Part shown: in pieces, positions 34,201-42,378 of the stretch
Layout of the letters: every line of letters begins with the position of its first letter
Numbering within the stretch: the stretch's first letter is position 1
Source of the DNA: Amycolatopsis sp. NBRC 101858
Lineage (GTDB): Bacteria; Actinomycetota; Actinomycetes; Mycobacteriales; Pseudonocardiaceae
DNA: 64,000 nt
Direction: 5' to 3'
NCBI RefSeq assembly: GCF_030269325.1
Contig: NZ_BSTD01000007.1
Span: 124,001 to 188,000 of the forward strand
Position numbers and translations under genes: made by a program
The notes under the pieces: model-generated
Seen by the model: the letters and a program-made list of their open reading frames with translations, nothing else
What the model was told of the DNA's origin: nothing
The model's database searches: none

Positions 34201-35220
34201 GACCGACCGGCGAATGATGCCGCTGAACGAGGAGAAGTAGCTGAGCAGCGACGGCTCCATCAGACCGATCACGGAACCGCCCGTCACGCTGTGGCTTTCG
34301 GCCAAGGAGTCACCGATGGGCATCACCTTGAGGTCCGGAGGCTCCGCGGCCGCCGCGGGACGCAGATTGCCCAGCATCACCGGCACGTGGTCGGAGTTGC
34401 GGCCTGCCAGACGGTTGATCGGGATGTCCACCGCAGGATGATGGTCGGTGACGAAGTAATCGTATTCCTCACCGCTATCGTGGGTGGGCAGACCGGTGGC
34501 GAGGATTGCCGCACCCTGTGGGAAGGCTGGTTGGTTCCCGAGGTCAGCCGGCTCGCGGTTGAAGTCGCCTCCGACAGTCCAGTTGTACTGCGGGTTCCAG
34601 CTGCGGACCGCGGTGGCGACGGCAGCGACGAGGCCGGCAGCGTCGTTGCCGCTGGGCGAGAAGGCGTGAACGTTGAAGTACCAGTCGTTCCCGAAGCGCA
34701 CACCGAGTGCGGGCCGTCCTCCGGCTATGGGATTATCGACGACGCGGATTTCGTCCGCGTCGTGACGAGTGACTATGACGAGGTTGACTCGGCCACCGGT
34801 GTGGGTACCGCCATTGCGATCGGTCTGCAGGAAGTAGACTTGGTACGGGCCAGGACCCCGGGTCGTGCTTCCCCGCTGCCATTGCCAGTGTCGGACTACG
34901 TAGCCATTGCTCAGAATGGCGGCCTGCTCAGATCCGCCGGGCGGGCCGTACGGACCAACCTCCTGAATCAGGACGATGTCGGCCATCTGGATATGAGGCA
35001 ACGTCGTGGAGTCCCACTTGCTGTCGTTCTCAGCTCGACCCGCGTTCGCCCCTCGGGTGTTGCTCGTGATGACCGTGGTCTGATCCACGGGCGCAGCCAC
35101 TGATCGACCGGCGCCCGGAACGACGACGAGCACCGCCACCATTGCTATCAGCAGGGCACTGGTAAGCACTGCCCGAGTTCTGGTCGTCGACCGCCACAGC
35201 ACCGGAGTTCTACGCGGCAT
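31213..35220 (-). CDS. Secreted CdtB-like nuclease / double SGNH hydrolase / FG-GAP repeat protein
   Basis: 1335 residues. After a signal peptide (to about 42) comes an EEP-fold nuclease of the cytolethal-distending-toxin B type (about 48-288) with QE (86-87), FNVHAFS (His185), GGDFNRE (Asp219, Asn221) and NSDHVPV (275-281). An SGNH domain follows (297-495): GDSL is present, but block III is GTQD rather than GxND and block V is DGLTPN without the catalytic His, so it is probably inactive. A second SGNH domain (510-710) is complete: GDSIT, GTND (594-597), DGLHPND. The last 600 residues are ten FG-GAP/VCBS repeats (FADLNGDGRADY type, Ca2+-binding DxNxDG loops) forming a propeller. It ends at a strong terminator. 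Possible roles are extracellular DNA/ester degradation or an effector toxin (inference). Confidence 0.85.
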   Translation of the reverse strand: MPRRTPVLWRSTTRTRAVLTSALLIAMVAVLVVVPGAGRSVAAPVDQTTVITSNTRGANAGRAENDSKWDSTTLPHIQMADIVLIQEVGPYGPPGGSEQAAILSNGYVVRHWQWQRGSTTRGPGPYQVYFLQTDRNGGTHTGGRVNLVIVTRHDADEIRVVDNPIAGGRPALGVRFGNDWYFNVHAFSPSGNDAAGLVAAVATAVRSWNPQYNWTVGGDFNREPADLGNQPAFPQGAAILATGLPTHDSGEEYDYFVTDHHPAVDIPINRLAGRNSDHVPVMLGNLRPAAAAEPPDLKVMPIGDSLAESHSVTGGSVIGLMEPSLLSYFSSFSGIIRRSVSFVGSQGSGADGDPHYEGTPGEDISAIAKRSDTAVPQYHPNVVLVQAGTQDMKTGQTAGAAARLTAMLDKIREQNPDALVIVATLGPARDAAIQARIDSYNADIRRVVADRQRGGNGRHILLADLGALTSASLSDDGLTPNAAGKRQIANALIGVIGSAVVYGWLTEVPLRVLPFGDSITYGVGSSTSSSYRGALQSELDQSGRRYQFVGAQTSGTMAQPANEGHPGWQIGQLAAIEHCTVQSLLPNVVLLHIGTNDINANLDLGAAPDRLMNLIEAIRADDPGVTVLVGSMLGTTWSETIAADMTAFNTRAGDRVNLLRSGGAHVAWVDMSEVTTANMQDGLHPNDVGYTKMADAWNAAIEQAAADDWLSAAKPPTSGAGCVADPPDIGSGPIPWTELGLIAGGVSDSNLPAPPSTGPADGRPVGAGADEKIQFADLNSDGRADYIAVNADSSATAYLNGGVAGGGPIPWTELGLIAGGVNGGLPKGATIQFADLNADGRADYLVIHPDSSVTAYLNGGVPTTPGSAPIPWTELGVIATGVQGGLPAGARVQFADLNGDGRADYLVVLANNQIRAYLNGATPGSAAITWTELGVIGPFRDDNPVTGEKVLTHDLNGDGLADIIYLRPDSSATAYITKYVRPEDTNLPVDFTAQGLIAGGVNGGAPAAQIRFADLNGDGRADYVYVHSDSSATAYLNGGVPAGAAPVPWTELGLIAGGISYEKIQFADLNGDGRADYVVVHPDSSVTAYLNGGVPSPPGSAAIPWTPLGLIAGGVDGGIPAGGKILFADLNGDGRADYVVVHPDSSVTGYLNGGVPSSPGSGPIPWTPLGQVASGVQGGIPRGGAIDFADLNGDRRADYIVVRSDSSADGYLNGGVPSPAGSAAIPWTGQGLIAGGVQGGAPGQSIHFADLNGDRRADYIYVHDGSSATAYRNGGVPAQPGPIPWTELGLIAGGVQGGAPAQQIHFADLDNDGKADYINIRPDTSVIGYRNGGPS

Positions 35221-35428
35221 GGGTTCTCACCACCGCGTCAGACAGCCATCCGCCCGAACCTGCCCCCACGCACTTGAGCGCCATGGCCTCCGAGAGGGTC
35301 AACGCGCGGATGCGATCCTTGGCGAATTCGAGGGTGGCAACGTACGGCGCAGTAGTCGGCGGCCCGGCATGGGCAGCAGGGCCGGTCGTCATCGCGACGA
35401 CGCGCGCCAACTGTTGATGGTTGATCAT
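35210..35428 (-). CDS. 72-residue unknown protein directly upstream of the large secreted protein
   Basis: ATG 35428 has GGAG five bases upstream; the stop overlaps the next start by 11 bases, so translation is probably coupled. The sequence (start MINHQQLARVVAM) has no signal peptide or known motif; the C-terminal third contains LTLSEAMALKCVGAGSGGWL. It could be a chaperone, immunity or peptide factor for the protein encoded downstream, but nothing in the sequence proves a role. Confidence 0.45.
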   Translation of the reverse strand: MINHQQLARVVAMTTGPAAHAGPPTTAPYVATLEFAKDRIRALTLSEAMALKCVGAGSGGWLSDAVVRTHAA

Positions 35429-35915
35429 GCAGACTCCAACAAAGGCTCAATGGGTTGCGAGGCAGAGTGACGTTAGTTCGCCGACCTGCGCGTGGAACAG
35501 TTCCGAATCTTGCCATTCGTGATACTTCTTGACGGCTGACGAGGTTGATCGTCAAATTTCTCAATGATCCGGCGATAAACGTCAGGACGAGCCTGACACA
35601 TCGGCTGAGCGGAACGTAGTCACAACCGTCCACGGAATGAAATCCAGCTTGGTCAGGTCATACTCCGATAGCGGCGTGAAGATGGCTTGCACGAACTGTA
35701 ACGGTATCTTGCATTACCCCCCTTAGGGGTCGGGATACCCGAACCGGAAGGACGCGGAACAGCCGGTCGGCGATCCGGTCAGGCCGCAGATGGGTTGGAC
35801 GCACGACTGCGACACTGGCCGGGATCGAGCGATCATCCAAGGCGCGACCGCTCGCCCGGGTGGAGCGCGACGGCCCCATCCACCGCGCCTCACCTCGGCA
35901 TGATCGGGGATACGC
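35429..35915. other. Intergenic region, no supported gene
   Basis: About 490 bases upstream of the 72-residue gene, locally richer in A+T than its surroundings. It must contain the promoter of the large secreted-protein unit. I see no further gene or RNA. Confidence 0.45.
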
Positions 35916-36425
35916 TCAGGCAGCCGGCGGGGTCCAGTCAGCCGGCAGGCCGGACTGGGCCAGCACCGTGGCGAGGCTGTAGTAATCCTTGTCAACGGCG
36001 ATCAACCCGTGCCGGAGTTCGAGGATCGTCGTGGTAGGCACCGCGAACGGTGTCGGTGCACCGTGGATGTGGCCCGAGTAGACCGTCTCGATGGCGACGT
36101 GGTCACCACTGCGGAACGACTCTTTGACCACGACGTGTACGTCCGCGATCAGCAGGTCGGTGCGTTGCTTCCAGGAGGCGACTCCTTCCTGGCCCGTCGA
36201 GACCACATTGACGGCGAAGTCGGTGTAGGTGGCGTCGGCGGTGAACAACCTCGCCAGCGCCTGAGGGTCGGTGCCGCTCCACGCGGAGGCCCAGGCCGCC
36301 ACGATGCCGGTGGGCCGACGTTCACCGTTTCGCTGGCCCGCGGACGCGCTACCGCTCGGGACGGCGACACTGATGGCGGCGACCGCGAGAACGGCCAGGA
36401 CGCGCTTCACTACAGAGTTCTTCAT
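35916..36425 (-). CDS. Secreted SnoaL/DUF4440-like protein (SgcJ/EcaC type)
   Basis: 169 residues: signal peptide (KRVLAVLAVAAISVAVPSGSASA), then a cone-fold SnoaL-like domain (IVAAWASAWSGTDPQALARL, FTADATYTDFAV, a central strand with VAIETVYSGHIHG). Members with this name are found in SgcJ/EcaC oxidoreductase-type annotations. A ligand-binding or isomerase role is possible; export is unusual for the fold but common in actinomycete paralogues. Confidence 0.8.
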   Translation of the reverse strand: MKNSVVKRVLAVLAVAAISVAVPSGSASAGQRNGERRPTGIVAAWASAWSGTDPQALARLFTADATYTDFAVNVVSTGQEGVASWKQRTDLLIADVHVVVKESFRSGDHVAIETVYSGHIHGAPTPFAVPTTTILELRHGLIAVDKDYYSLATVLAQSGLPADWTPPAA

Positions 36426-36502
36426 GGTGATTCCTCACTAGTGGATGTGATCGGCAATTCACGGGCCGGACGGGCGCTGCCCAGCCCGTAGCGGTACGAG
36501 AG

Positions 36503-37222
36503 TCAATGCCGCGCCGAAGCGGAAGGGCGTTCGAGCAGCAGGCGCATTGGCTGGGTGACGTGCAGGGCGAAACCGCCGAAGCAAAGCTGCCACAACAGGA
36601 AGACGTATACGGCCACCCGTTCGGGAATGCCGGGCGGAACCAGCCCGAAGATCGCCGGCCACAACACCGTGACCAGCAGACCCACCGCGCCCAAGCCGAC
36701 ACCCAGGCCGCCCACCGGCGCGGGAATTTGGAGTCGCCGCCACTGCCGGCTGACGAGAATGGCAAGGGTGTTGGTACCTGCGATCGCCAGGGTCGCACCA
36801 AGGTAGTGCAGCCACAATGTGCCCTGCGCCGCGGTCTGAGGTGAGCTGGGCACGACGCCGGTCACCACGAATCCCACAGCGGTGATCACGCCAACCCCCC
36901 GCACCAGCGCCCGCGACCGGCCGGCGAGCACGCGCCCAAGCAACCAGGCCGCGCACCCGACCAGTGCTCCTTGGACGAAGAACGCCGAGTTCATCAGCAT
37001 GTGCCACGGGGAGCAGACCATCCGTCCGTCGTAAGCGCCACACTGCGGATTACCCAAGTCACTGACATAGTTCCCGCTGTAGCTGTACCGCGGCGTCGTC
37101 CACGCGGCGGCCCCCAAGGTCTCACTGACGATGAACGCCAGTGCCCCCAGCACGAGGGCTATCGCGGCGACAGCGAGCGTCACCGAGGCACTGCGGCTGA
37201 CCGTGGCAGGTCTGTCGGACAT
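36503..37222 (-). CDS. DUF998 membrane protein
   Basis: 239 residues with about six helices and the DUF998 signature region YSGNYVSDLGN near the first loop, followed by a Cys pair (PQCGAYDGRMVCSPWH). The function of the family is unknown. It is co-oriented with the SnoaL-like gene downstream and the oxidoreductase gene upstream. Confidence 0.8.
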   Translation of the reverse strand: MSDRPATVSRSASVTLAVAAIALVLGALAFIVSETLGAAAWTTPRYSYSGNYVSDLGNPQCGAYDGRMVCSPWHMLMNSAFFVQGALVGCAAWLLGRVLAGRSRALVRGVGVITAVGFVVTGVVPSSPQTAAQGTLWLHYLGATLAIAGTNTLAILVSRQWRRLQIPAPVGGLGVGLGAVGLLVTVLWPAIFGLVPPGIPERVAVYVFLLWQLCFGGFALHVTQPMRLLLERPSASARH

Positions 37223-37258
37223 TGCTGAATTCCTTGTAGGTGGGGAGGACCCGGCAGC

Positions 37259-38323
37259 TCACGGCACCAGGATGATCTTGCCGAGCGCGGTCCGCCCGGA
37301 GGTCTCGGACAACTCCATCGCTACTGCGACCTCGGTCAGCGGGAAGCGGGCGGCAATCTGCGCTGTGAGTACTCCGTCGCGCAGCAGGCCGAAGACGGCC
37401 AGGAGGTCGTCGCGCGTCCGGGCCCGGAACGTGGCGCGTTTGGCCGAGCCGGGTTTGCCCGCTCCGGCCCAGACGTTGTAGAAGCTCGCGCGCTTGCCGG
37501 TCGGCAGGTAGTTCAAGAACGCCAGCTTCGCCATCAGCTTGAGGAAGACCGGGACCACGGGGCCGGTCTCGTCGATCTTGCTCGCGAGGCTGTAGGAGAC
37601 CAGCGTCCCGGTGCGGTTGAGTAGCTGATAGGACGTGTCGATGCTGGCGCCGCCGAGATGGTCGAACACGGCGTCCACCCCGTCCGGAGCCAGCGCTCGC
37701 ACGCGTGCGGTCAGATCGGGGGCGTGGTAGTCGATCGGCTCCACGCCCAGTGCGCGCAGTGCCTCGTGGTGGCGGGGGTTGGCGGTGCCGATCACGCGGA
37801 CGCCGGCGTGCCGGGCGAGCTGCACCAGGATCGTGCCCACGCCGCCGGCCGCGCCCAGCACGAGCACCGTCTGTCCGGATTGGACCTTCGCGCTGCGGTG
37901 CAGCATCTGGTAGGCGGTGAGCCCGTTGACGATCAGCGTCTCGGCGTCGTCCGCGTCGATCCCGTCGGGGACTTCGACCAGGTCGGCGGCGGTCAGCAGG
38001 ACGGCCGTGGCCCAGCCGCCGGTCTTGGTCAGTGCGGCGACCCGGCGGCCGACCAGTGCCGAGTTCACGCCGGGGCCGACGGCCTCGACGACACCGACGA
38101 GGTCGTAGCCGGGAACGAACGGGAATGGCGGCTGCGGATAGTAGCGGCCACGGCGCATGCCACTCTCGGCGGCCGACACGGCGGTCGCCTCGACTCGTAC
38201 CCGAGCCTGGCCGGCCTCCGGAGCGGGCAGCTCGCGCCGGATCAGTTGCAGACCGGAGGGTTCGACCTTGCCCGGCAGGACCACCTCGGTGACGGTCATG
38301 GTCGTGGCGTACTTCTCGGTCAC
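37259..38323 (-). CDS. Medium-chain NADPH:quinone reductase-like oxidoreductase
   Basis: 354 residues: GroES-like N-terminus (VRVEATAVSAAESGMRRGRY, PFPFVPGYDLVGVVEAVG) and the NADPH-binding loop VLVLGAAGGVGTILVQLARH. There are no zinc-binding cysteines, so it belongs to the quinone-reductase branch. It probably reduces quinones or enones. It is divergent from a TetR gene whose operator-like site lies in the gap. Confidence 0.88.
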   Translation of the reverse strand: MTEKYATTMTVTEVVLPGKVEPSGLQLIRRELPAPEAGQARVRVEATAVSAAESGMRRGRYYPQPPFPFVPGYDLVGVVEAVGPGVNSALVGRRVAALTKTGGWATAVLLTAADLVEVPDGIDADDAETLIVNGLTAYQMLHRSAKVQSGQTVLVLGAAGGVGTILVQLARHAGVRVIGTANPRHHEALRALGVEPIDYHAPDLTARVRALAPDGVDAVFDHLGGASIDTSYQLLNRTGTLVSYSLASKIDETGPVVPVFLKLMAKLAFLNYLPTGKRASFYNVWAGAGKPGSAKRATFRARTRDDLLAVFGLLRDGVLTAQIAARFPLTEVAVAMELSETSGRTALGKIILVP

Positions 38324-38353
38324 GGCGGGCTCCTCAAGCTTGGGCGATCTTGC

Positions 38354-38376
38354 GTTACTCTGTTAATGATCGTAAC
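38354..38376. promoter_or_regulatory. Candidate TetR operator between the quinone reductase and its regulator
   Basis: GTTAC and GTAAC separated by 13 bases in an A/T-rich patch between the divergent genes at 38323 and 38432. The half-sites are short, so support is modest. Confidence 0.35.
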
Positions 38377-38431
38377 TATGCATTGAAGTGTCATACTGCG
38401 TCAACCCGTAACTCGAAATGAGGTTCCCGCC

Positions 38432-39130
38432 ATGACCGAGCAGGACCTGACCCGACGTGACCGACACCGGCTCCGGACCATTGCCGAGATCAAAGAAACG
38501 GCCTTGACCCAGGTGCGGACAGGCGGACCGGAGGCGGTGTCGCTGGCCGCGGTCGCGCGGAGCATGGCGATGTCGCCGCCCGCGCTGTACCGCTACTTCG
38601 CCAGCCGCAACGAACTGCTCGCCGAACTGACCGTCGATATACACCTGGCACTGGCCGACACACTCGAGGCCGCCGCGTCCGGCTGCACCTCTCCCGTGTC
38701 ACGGCTCCGGGCCGTCGCCGGCGCCTACCGGAACTGGGCCCTGACCCAGCCACACGCCTACCGCCTGACCTGCGAGTCCCCACACGAATCCGGCCATGAC
38801 CACTCCGGCGACCGCATCGTCTCGGCGGCCCAGCGGAGCATGGACGTGCTACTGGATGCCGTGACCGAAGCCGGTGATCCGCCCCACGCTGCGATCCCGG
38901 CCCAGCTGCACGCGCAGCTGTACTGCCGGGCCGGCAATAGCGGTCACCGCAGCCGGTCGGCCGGCGAGCTGCACTTCGGCCTGGTGTGGTGGAGCAGATT
39001 GCACGGACTGATCAGCCTGGAACTGGGCCGACACACGGCGGCCACTGGTGTTGATCCCGCCCTGCTCTACCGGAGCGAGGTCGAGGCGATGATCAGCAGC
39101 CTGTGCAGTCGTCACGACGTCACCACGTGA
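38432..39130 (+). CDS. TetR-family regulator (with WHG/TetR_C-like domain)
   Basis: 232 residues with a TetR helix-turn-helix (SLAAVARSMAMSPPALYRYF) and the C-terminal domain of the branch that begins RLRAVAGAYRNWALTQPHAY. It probably represses the divergent quinone reductase and itself. It is paralogous to the regulator at 40847 (ARSMAMSAPALYRYF). Confidence 0.88.
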   Translation: MTEQDLTRRDRHRLRTIAEIKETALTQVRTGGPEAVSLAAVARSMAMSPPALYRYFASRNELLAELTVDIHLALADTLEAAASGCTSPVSRLRAVAGAYRNWALTQPHAYRLTCESPHESGHDHSGDRIVSAAQRSMDVLLDAVTEAGDPPHAAIPAQLHAQLYCRAGNSGHRSRSAGELHFGLVWWSRLHGLISLELGRHTAATGVDPALLYRSEVEAMISSLCSRHDVTT

Positions 39131-39289
39131 CGGCCGGGCCGGAGCGTCAAGAGACGCAGGACACGGCAAAACTCCCGACACGACGGCGGCCGAAACATCG
39201 AAGCCCCGCGGCTGGCCGGCCTGGACCAGAAACCGCCATCGGATCACTCTCGGCATCCGTGCGACAGCGCAGAGCACACGCGGCGATGG

Positions 39290-40390
39290 TCATTGAGCGG
39301 CCGCCTGGAATCGCGCGTTGCGAGCCGCAATGTCCTCCCAGGTCACCGGCACGACCAGGTTCGCGCCACCGACGACGCTGGCCTGCGCAACGCGCACGTA
39401 GGTGCGCTGACGGGCTTCGTAGCGTTCGAAAGCAGCGACGAGATCGTCCTCCTCGAGCTCCTCGGCGAGGAAACAGGTGCCAAGCAGAGCAAGGGAGGTG
39501 CCGCGGCCGGACAGTCCCGAGGCGGCGTGCGCGGCGTCGCCGACGAGGACCACCCGGCCACGATGCCAACCCGGCAGGTGGATCTGACTCGCGGAGTCGA
39601 AGTACAGCTCCGCGTCGGCGTTCGCGGCCGCGATGAGCTCGGGGATCCGCCACTCGTCGTGTCCCGCGAACGCGTCGGCGAGGATTTTCTTCTGCGCGTC
39701 CAGATCGTGGTAGTCGTAGTCGAGCGGATCCGAACGGAACAGGAACACAGCGAGCGCCCGATCTCGGTAGCGCATGATGCTCGCCATGTGGCCGGGGAAG
39801 TTGTAGGTGGGGTTCAGCCCGCCGGCGCCGGCCTCCGCGGGCAGATCCGCGATCGCGGCGTACACCCCCAAGTGCTTGACGAAGTCCCGCTCCGGCCCGA
39901 AGGCCAGCCGCCGCACCGCGCTGTGGAGCCCGTCGGCGCCGATGACCAGGTCGAACCGTTCGGTGCGGCCGGACACGAAGCCCACGTCGACGCCCATGCC
40001 GTCATCGGTCAACGCCGCCACGGACTCGCGGAACCGGACATTCGCGTCGGCCGGCAAGGCGTCGGCGAGCACCGCCGCGAGATCCTCGCGCGCGATCTCG
40101 ATGTCGTCGTCGGAATCGCTGATTTCGGCGACCGGGAGCGTCGCGAGGACCGTCCCGTCGGCGTCGACAAAGGCTCCACTCTCGGTCATCCGCAGCCGCT
40201 GGTCGCGGATCTTGTCCCGCAGGCCCATCTTTTCCGTGATGGCGACCGCATCGCCGCGAACGTCGATCGGCGAGCCGTTGACCCGGAAGTGCGAGGACCG
40301 CTCGACGATCGTCACGCGGTGCCGCCGTGCCCCCAGGTTGACCGCAGCCGACAACCCGGCCACCCCAGCCCCCGAGATGAGAATGTCCAT
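39290..40390 (-). CDS. FAD-dependent aromatic-type monooxygenase
   Basis: 366 residues: Rossmann GAGVAGLSAAVNLG (7-20), middle motif VIGADGLHSAVRR (DG motif) and GDAAHAASGLSGRGTSLALL near 290. This is the class A flavin monooxygenase plan (PHBH fold), often for hydroxylation of aromatics, or for tetracycline-type inactivation. The upstream A/T-rich leader contains CTTAA...TTAAG, a possible operator for the TetR protein encoded at 40847. Confidence 0.87.
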   Translation of the reverse strand: MDILISGAGVAGLSAAVNLGARRHRVTIVERSSHFRVNGSPIDVRGDAVAITEKMGLRDKIRDQRLRMTESGAFVDADGTVLATLPVAEISDSDDDIEIAREDLAAVLADALPADANVRFRESVAALTDDGMGVDVGFVSGRTERFDLVIGADGLHSAVRRLAFGPERDFVKHLGVYAAIADLPAEAGAGGLNPTYNFPGHMASIMRYRDRALAVFLFRSDPLDYDYHDLDAQKKILADAFAGHDEWRIPELIAAANADAELYFDSASQIHLPGWHRGRVVLVGDAAHAASGLSGRGTSLALLGTCFLAEELEEDDLVAAFERYEARQRTYVRVAQASVVGGANLVVPVTWEDIAARNARFQAAAQ

Positions 40391-40754
40391 GGTGACCCTT
40401 TCAACTTAATGCAACATTTTGTCTCTTTAAGAGTAGCGTAGCTGACAGTCGAGCGACTGCCCGCCACGACGCAGCACTCGACGAGAGCGCGCCGGAGCCC
40501 CCTTGCGTCCGCGCGTCAATGGGACCTGCGGCTCACCATCGGAGTCTTCCGGAGGTAGTGGTCCGCGGAGCCGCACTGACCACTCGAGGAATGAGGACGC
40601 TCTTTCGAAGAGCTGCCCACCTAAGGGTTCGAACGGCCGTATCACCGATGGCCAACCCCCGTCCTTCCCGACTTCGGGAGGCCGCGCACACCTGCCAAAC
40701 CTGGGCGTTGAGCAGGCTCCCGACTCGCCATGACACTCCAGCTGCAGTGCGACT

Positions 40755-40772
40755 GCATGTGCATGTGCATGT
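40755..40772. repeat. Short tandem repeat (GCATGT)x3
   Basis: Three exact copies of a hexamer in the gap between the monooxygenase and the TetR gene, 26 bases before the TetR operator. The gap 40391-40797 contains no supported gene. Confidence 0.6.
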
Positions 40773-40797
40773 GCCCCCGTGGTCCGAAGCGTCACTA

Positions 40798-40830
40798 GTT
40801 CACTGTGTTAACTCCCGTAACATAGTGAAC
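40798..40830. promoter_or_regulatory. Palindromic TetR operator
   Basis: GTTCACTGTGTTA, 7 bases, TAACATAGTGAAC: 12 of 13 positions pair. It ends 16 bases before ATG 40847 and would cover the promoter of this TetR gene, indicating autorepression. Confidence 0.65.
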
Positions 40831-40846
40831 CAATCGTCAGAGACCT

Positions 40847-41590
40847 ATGGCCCATTACGATGCGATGATGACTAACCACCCACCGGCGATGAGCCGGCGC
40901 GAACGACTGCGGGCGCAGGCCCTTCAGGATATCGAGGACTCTTCCTTCGCGATCATCGATGCGGATGGCGTTCACGCGCTCACTGTCGCAGCGCTGGCCC
41001 GTAGCATGGCAATGTCCGCACCGGCGCTCTATCGATACTTCCCTTCAAGAGACGCACTGGTCGCGCACTTGATTGGTCTGTCCTACCAACAGCTGACGGC
41101 GACCCTGGCGCACGCCACCGAAAACAGCACCGGAACGCCACGTTCGCGGGTGCGACTCATCGTTGCCGCCTACCGCGATTGGGCACTGCGCTACCGGCGA
41201 CGCTACGGGATGCTCTTCGCTGAGCGCGCTGCCGACGCTCCGCCGGAGACACCCCACCCCACTCCACTGGACCAGGCGATGGCCCTGCTCATCGACACCC
41301 TGGGCGCTATCCGGGATCCCGTGCCCACCAGCACTACCAGTGGCGACCACAGCCTCGACGCGCAATTACGGCAGTGGGCTCGCTCTCAAGAACGGCCGGA
41401 CACCGCGCCGGGTGTCGGGATCGCGGCAATCCTGCTCTGGACACGGGTGCACGGAATCGTCGGCCTCGAGCTCACCGGCGTGTTCGACGCCAGGACTATC
41501 GAGGCGCAGCGGCTGATCGACGTGGAGATCGACAATGCCATCCGGTTCCTGAATCCCGCGGATCCCAGGGAACTCCATGACTCGCCATGA
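40847..41590 (+). CDS. TetR-family regulator
   Basis: 247 residues (ATG 40847; ATG 40865 is an alternative). HTH with LTVAALARSMAMSAPALYRYF, then a C-terminal domain starting RVRLIVAAYRDWALRYRRRY. It is a paralogue of the 38432 regulator, and both flank a redox enzyme gene in divergent orientation. The effector is unknown. Confidence 0.88.
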   Translation: MAHYDAMMTNHPPAMSRRERLRAQALQDIEDSSFAIIDADGVHALTVAALARSMAMSAPALYRYFPSRDALVAHLIGLSYQQLTATLAHATENSTGTPRSRVRLIVAAYRDWALRYRRRYGMLFAERAADAPPETPHPTPLDQAMALLIDTLGAIRDPVPTSTTSGDHSLDAQLRQWARSQERPDTAPGVGIAAILLWTRVHGIVGLELTGVFDARTIEAQRLIDVEIDNAIRFLNPADPRELHDSP

Positions 41591-41796
41591 GAACGAGCCG
41601 GCCTCGACGGTGTAGACGAACCTGGGTGGTGTCAACGGCACCGGCAGCGCGCGACGAAGCCGACCGTGAAGCGGACGTCGTCCGCCGGAAGGGCTACTCA
41701 CGATGTCCGCCGCGCGACTGACGAACCCAGCACCTATCGCCGATATCGTAACGGCAATCGCCGGCATTCCCGGCACCCCTCGCCTGCGGAGAAGGA

Positions 41797-42378
41797 ATGG
41801 CTGACAACGCCGAGACGCCGAATATCCGTCATACCACCGATCGATCCTCCGGACCGGCACCGGCAGCCCGAGCGTTGCGGGTCGCCACGATCATCGTCAC
41901 CGTCGCGGTCGGGATGTTCGCCGCCCTCAACATTCACGAACTGGGCCACACCGCCGTCGCGTGGCTCGCCGGTGACCACCATGCCTCCTACGAACTGCGC
42001 TGTGCGCCCGCCGGATTCGGCTGCAACCACTTCGACGCCAGCGGGATGAGCGTGCCCTCGAAATTGGCGGTCTGCTGCGGGGGCTGCCTGGTCACGCAGA
42101 TCATCGCCTGGTCACTCGTGCTGGTTCGCCGGCGCGCCGGCAGACGGTGGCGGCTGGTGCTGACCCCGTTGATCGCGGTGTTCGCCGTCGACCTCTTGCT
42201 GCAGTTCTTGCAAGCCATCTTCACACCCTTGCCGGAGTACGACCTGACCAAAGTGGACTTCACCGCCGCCGCCACACTCCTGGACTGGTCGCAGTCGTTC
42301 TCTCTTGTCGTCTTCGTAACCGGCACCCTCGCCTACATCGCCGTCTGGGTACGCCTGGGCTACCGTTCACGACCGTGA
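41797..42378 (+). CDS. Membrane protein with an HELGH zinc motif
   Basis: 193 residues with four to five helices. The first ends in NIHELGHTAVAWLAGDHH (His47, Glu48, His51), the HExxH pattern of M50-type intramembrane proteases. Paired cysteines occur around CAPAGFGCNH and VCCGGC. A second M50 motif (NPDG) is not visible, so it may be an M50-like protein without that metal ligand. Its TGA overlaps the GTG of the sensor kinase gene (GTGA), so it is part of the signalling operon. Confidence 0.65.
   Translation: MADNAETPNIRHTTDRSSGPAPAARALRVATIIVTVAVGMFAALNIHELGHTAVAWLAGDHHASYELRCAPAGFGCNHFDASGMSVPSKLAVCCGGCLVTQIIAWSLVLVRRRAGRRWRLVLTPLIAVFAVDLLLQFLQAIFTPLPEYDLTKVDFTAAATLLDWSQSFSLVVFVTGTLAYIAVWVRLGYRSRP

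Noticed and set aside
40741..40790. Tandem GCATGT repeat as a CRISPR-like or phase-variation array
   Set aside because: Only three 6-base copies, without spacers and outside any gene or clear promoter core.
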